Translations under genes and position numbers: made by a program
Assembly (NCBI GenBank): GCA_009936885.1
Contig: JAACDT010000161.1
Coordinates: 1-9,752, forward strand
Direction of reading: 5' to 3'
Length of the DNA: 9,752 nt
DNA from: Alphaproteobacteria bacterium
Lineage (GTDB): Bacteria > Pseudomonadota > Alphaproteobacteria > Puniceispirillales > Puniceispirillaceae
Shown: positions 7,869 to 9,752 of the stretch, piece by piece
How the letters are laid out: each line of letters opens with the position of its first letter
How positions within the stretch are numbered: the stretch's first letter is position 1
The notes under the pieces: model-generated
Told to the model about the DNA's origin: nothing
Seen by the model: the letters and a program-made list of their open reading frames with translations, nothing else
Databases searched by the model: none

Positions 7869-8783
7869 ATGTCATCTGCTAGTCCTATGATACATGGCTG
7901 GATAAATCTCGATAAACCTGTCGGAATAAGCTCTGCTAAAGCAGTAGCAATTATTCGCAAGCACCTAAATTGTTCTAAAATAGGCCATGGAGGCACACTT
8001 GATCCGCTTGCAAGTGGGGTGTTGCCAATTGCACTTGGCGAAGCGACTAAAACAGTCTCCTATGTGATGAATAGCGCAAAGACATATGAATTTACGCTTG
8101 TTTGGGGGAATGAGACATCAACTGACGATAGTGAGGGCTCCCCTACACTGGTTTCTGATAAAAGACCAACAAGAGAAGAAATTAACAGCTGCCTTAATGA
8201 ATTTATGGGAGTAATAAAGCAAGCACCGCCTATTTATTCAGCTGTAAAAGTAAATGGCACGCGCGCTTATTCTATTGCGCGTTCGGCAGAAAAAAAAGGC
8301 GAAGATAGCCAATTAACATTAGAGCCTCGTGAGGTTATAATTCACGATTTGGTGCTTACATCGCTAAATCAAAACGAGGCTTCATTTACTGTTTTCTGTG
8401 GAAAAGGAACTTATATCCGCTCGTTAGGAAGGGATTTAGCCCGCAGATTAGGAACAGCTGGGCATATATCTGCGTTGAGGCGCCTTTCAGTAGGAAAATT
8501 CGACGTAAAAGATTCGATTTCACTGGATTTTTTGACAAGTTTGAGAGATAGTGCCTGCGCATATAAAAATGTAATTTCATTATTGACGGCGCTAGACGAC
8601 ATCCCGGCATTGTCAGTAACACCCGAAGATGCGGTGAGAATAAGAATGGGTCAACGTTTTCCATATTATCAGGAAGGCGCGATCAAAGACCAAGTATGTG
8701 TTGCCATTTGCGAGGGCGAAGCTGTTGCATTAATAACACTTGATTTGGGCGTTATTCATCCTGTTAGGGTATTCAACTTATAG
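7869..8783 (+). CDS. truB: tRNA pseudouridine(55) synthase TruB
   Basis: Isomerises uridine 55 in the T-psi-C loop of most tRNAs and also acts as a tRNA-folding chaperone. The 304-residue product has GWINLDKPVGISSAKAV (10-26) and the catalytic motif KIGHGGTLDPLASGVLPI (37-54), in which Asp45 corresponds to E. coli Asp48. It also has APPIYSAVKVNGTRAYSIAR (near 118-137) and GTYIRSLGRDLARRLG (near 179-194), whose Arg is part of the active site. Length is typical, with a C-terminal PUA-like segment after about residue 240. The ATG at 7869 is 13 nt after rbfA; AAGAG (7854-7858) overlaps the rbfA stop and is the only ribosome-binding-site candidate. A second Met at residue 7 is an alternative start just before the conserved region. 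Confidence 0.97.
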   Translation: MSSASPMIHGWINLDKPVGISSAKAVAIIRKHLNCSKIGHGGTLDPLASGVLPIALGEATKTVSYVMNSAKTYEFTLVWGNETSTDDSEGSPTLVSDKRPTREEINSCLNEFMGVIKQAPPIYSAVKVNGTRAYSIARSAEKKGEDSQLTLEPREVIIHDLVLTSLNQNEASFTVFCGKGTYIRSLGRDLARRLGTAGHISALRRLSVGKFDVKDSISLDFLTSLRDSACAYKNVISLLTALDDIPALSVTPEDAVRIRMGQRFPYYQEGAIKDQVCVAICEGEAVALITLDLGVIHPVRVFNL

Positions 8784-8794
8784 CCTATACGGCC

Positions 8795-8801
8795 AAGGAG
8801 G
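8795..8801 (+). promoter_or_regulatory. strong Shine-Dalgarno of rpsO
   Basis: AAGGAGG ends 6 nt before the ATG at 8808. It is a near-perfect anti-16S match and clearly stronger than the other ribosome-binding sites in this cluster, as expected for a ribosomal protein made in large amounts. Confidence 0.85.
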
Positions 8802-8807
8802 TAGTAG

Positions 8808-9077
8808 ATGTCGATAACAAAAGAAAAAACCGCAGAATTAGTAACAAAATTCGGCGCTAGCGATAATGATTCGGGCTCTGCTACTGTGCAAGTAGCTATT
8901 TTAACAGAACGCATTGCTAACTTAACAGAGCATTTGAAAATTCATAAGAAAGATTTTGGCTCTCGAAGAGGGTTGCTAATGATGGTTGGACAACGCCGTC
9001 ATTTACTAGATTATATTAAATCGCGTAAAGAGAGCGATTATAAAGAGCTCATTGCAACATTAGGTCTTCGCAGGTAA
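8808..9077 (+). CDS. rpsO: 30S ribosomal protein S15
   Basis: Primary 16S rRNA-binding protein of the central domain, also contacting the large subunit through an inter-subunit bridge. The product is 89 residues, the standard length. It has the helical pattern and motifs of the family: [19 protein letters not shown] (15-33), [16 protein letters not shown] (42-57), and the C-terminal GLRR. His42, His46, Asp49 and Ser52 (counting the start Met) match the conserved rRNA-contacting positions. The gene starts 24 nt after truB with a very strong Shine-Dalgarno and is followed 50-86 nt later by a terminator, as in E. coli. E. coli S15 represses its own translation by binding a pseudoknot over the start site; no comparable fold is evident by eye in the short leader here. 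Confidence 0.98.
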   Translation: MSITKEKTAELVTKFGASDNDSGSATVQVAILTERIANLTEHLKIHKKDFGSRRGLLMMVGQRRHLLDYIKSRKESDYKELIATLGLRR

Positions 9078-9126
9078 TTCTGCTACACTTCTAATGATGG
9101 TGATTTCTGAGCGAACTTTATAAAAC

Positions 9127-9163
9127 AAAAGCAAACCTGCTTAATTTATAAGGAGGCTTTTTT
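9127..9163 (+). terminator. Rho-independent terminator after rpsO
   Basis: CCTGCTTA (9136-9143), loop ATTTA, then TAAGGAGG (9149-9156) pairs over eight positions with one G-G mismatch. It is followed by C and six T (9158-9163). An A-rich upstream flank (AAAAGCAAA) can pair partly with the T-run, as in many bidirectional-looking terminators. Its place matches the t1 attenuator/terminator between rpsO and pnp in E. coli, which stops part of the transcription before pnp. Confidence 0.8.
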
Positions 9164-9265
9164 GTTGTTGCAATTCAATATTTACCATGTCATACAGCCC
9201 AAACACAAACTTAATTATTCGCCGCAAAAGATGGAGAGTTGCGGAAGCTTGAACGCGCAAGCATT

Positions 9266-9295
9266 TTGAACAGCTAGACAGAGATTGTTGTTCAG
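9266..9295 (+). repeat. inverted repeat / stem-loop in pnp leader
   Basis: TGAACA (9267-9272) is perfectly complementary to TGTTCA (9289-9294). The stem extends by G-U and C-G inward and U-G outward to 9 bp around a 12-nt loop. No T-run follows, so it is not a terminator. It could be an RNA-processing or regulatory element in the pnp 5' leader, or chance. Confidence 0.4.
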
Positions 9296-9347
9296 TTTGA
9301 TTCCCACTTTGATTTTAGAATTTTAATTCGAAACCACAGGGACTTCT

Positions 9348-9369
9348 CTCAGGTTTTCACGAACCTCAG
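9348..9369 (+). repeat. inverted repeat upstream of pnp start
   Basis: CTCAGGTT (9348-9355) and AACCTCAG (9362-9369) pair over eight positions with one C-C mismatch around the loop TTCACG. The 3' arm AACC (9362-9365) can instead pair with GGTT at 9372-9375, so two structures compete. It lies about 50 nt before the pnp ATG. Confidence 0.35.
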
Positions 9370-9389
9370 CCGGTTAATTGTATAGTGGC

Positions 9390-9395
9390 TATAAT
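9390..9395 (+). promoter_or_regulatory. possible -10 element for pnp
   Basis: TATAAT is a perfect -10 hexamer, but no acceptable -35 is seen 15-19 nt upstream. Transcription from it would start near 9402 and give a leader of only about 15 nt. A second candidate, TAGAAT at 9316-9321, also lacks a clear -35. Either or neither may be used. Confidence 0.2.
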
Positions 9396-9416
9396 GATGA
9401 ACGAACGGAGTTATGA

Positions 9417-9752
9417 ATGTTCACAATCTATAAAAAAGAATTTCAATGGGGTGACAAGACTGTTGTAATAGAAACAGGAAAAATAGCCAGACAAGCAGAT
9501 GGTGCTGTTTTAGTCTCTATGGGTCAAACAACGGTTTTATGTACAGCGGTTGCCGCAAAATCAGCAAAGCCTGGGCAGGATTTCTTCCCTTTAACTGTAA
9601 ATTATCAAGAAAAAGCATTTGCAGCAGGGAAAATCCCTGGGGGTTTTTTTAAGAGAGAAGGGCGTCCTTCTGAAAATGAAACGCTGATATGCAGATTAAT
9701 TGACAGACCTATAAGGCCATTATTTCCCAAAGAATTTAAGTGTGAGACACAG
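9417..9752 (+). CDS. pnp: polyribonucleotide nucleotidyltransferase (PNPase), 3'-truncated by window edge
   Basis: Phosphorolytic 3'-to-5' exoribonuclease and degradosome component that degrades mRNA and can add 3' tails. Only the first 112 of roughly 700 codons are inside the window, open to the last base. The visible part is the start of the first RNase PH-like domain: [30 protein letters not shown], then [10 protein letters not shown] (residues 36-45), the [20 protein letters not shown] stretch, and the RNA-contacting [12 protein letters not shown] followed by [11 protein letters not shown]. The ATG at 9417 is preceded by CGGAG (9406-9410) with 6-nt spacing. A nearer ATG at 9413 is out of frame and reaches a stop after six codons. 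The gene is separated from rpsO by a terminator and a 250-nt leader, suggesting partly independent expression. Confidence 0.97.
   Translation, partial: MFTIYKKEFQWGDKTVVIETGKIARQADGAVLVSMGQTTVLCTAVAAKSAKPGQDFFPLTVNYQEKAFAAGKIPGGFFKREGRPSENETLICRLIDRPIRPLFPKEFKCETQ

Larger units (their letters stand above)
9164..9416 (+). other. non-coding pnp leader region with several possible hairpins
   Basis: About 250 nt between the rpsO terminator and pnp with no ORF of credible length. It is AT-rich and holds inverted repeats at 9247-9262 (GCTTG/CAAGC), 9266-9295 and 9348-9369, plus a direct repeat of TTTGATT near 9296-9316. In E. coli the equivalent region contains the second pnp promoter and an RNase III-processed stem through which PNPase represses itself. 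The position and the inverted repeats fit that arrangement but the sequence does not prove it. Confidence 0.5.

Noticed and set aside
8784..8807. S15 autoregulatory fold in the rpsO leader
   Set aside because: The 24-nt leader allows only 3-bp pairings such as GCC/GGC, and nothing resembling a known S15-binding pseudoknot or three-way junction can be seen by eye.
9162..9269. Short TTG-start ORF (35 codons) 5 nt after an AAGGAGG in the rpsO terminator
   Set aside because: The AAGGAGG is the 3' arm of the terminator hairpin, and the ORF starts with a rare codon, has no recognisable composition or motif, and would be translated only from read-through RNA. Best explained as chance.

Overview
This window is a stretch of a core bacterial translation/transcription operon, all on the + strand. 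The gene order is metK, trmB, rimP, nusA, ylxR (rnpM), infB, rbfA, truB, rpsO, pnp. It is cut at both ends: the 5' part of metK and most of pnp lie outside. I found no mobile element, CRISPR array, tRNA, rRNA or unknown gene. The organism is most likely an alphaproteobacterium with a fairly AT-rich genome. The metK-trmB-rimP-nusA order, a YlxR protein carrying a C-terminal L7Ae-like extension, and an IF-2 with a long charged N-terminal region all fit that group. A- and T-ending codons are common. The assignment is by inference and I cannot name a genus.

Layout. Positions 1-1766 hold metK (S-adenosylmethionine synthetase, partial) and trmB (tRNA m7G46 methyltransferase). TrmB uses the product of MetK. 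Positions 1767-1970 are non-coding, with a weak promoter candidate and a good intrinsic-terminator hairpin only 33 nt before rimP. Positions 1971-9077 are a tightly packed run (gaps of 12-55 nt): rimP, nusA, ylxR, infB, rbfA, truB and rpsO. Positions 9078-9416 are a 339-nt intergenic region that starts with a terminator after rpsO and continues as a leader with several possible hairpins. The first 112 codons of pnp follow at 9417-9752.

How the genes work together. RimP and RbfA mature the 30S subunit and S15 (rpsO) is one of its primary binding proteins. IF-2 starts translation, TruB and TrmB modify tRNA, YlxR is an RNA-binding protein, NusA controls pausing, termination and antitermination, and PNPase degrades RNA. 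The two terminator-like hairpins divide the cluster in the way known from the Escherichia coli nusA-infB and rpsO-pnp regions, where termination, NusA autoregulation and PNPase/RNase III control operate. I infer similar control here; it is not shown by the sequence.

The region is mostly ordinary. The observations most worth checking are a Lys-to-Gln change at a normally conserved triphosphate-contacting position of MetK, the possible attenuator before rimP, and the structured pnp leader. I see no evidence of a previously undescribed system.
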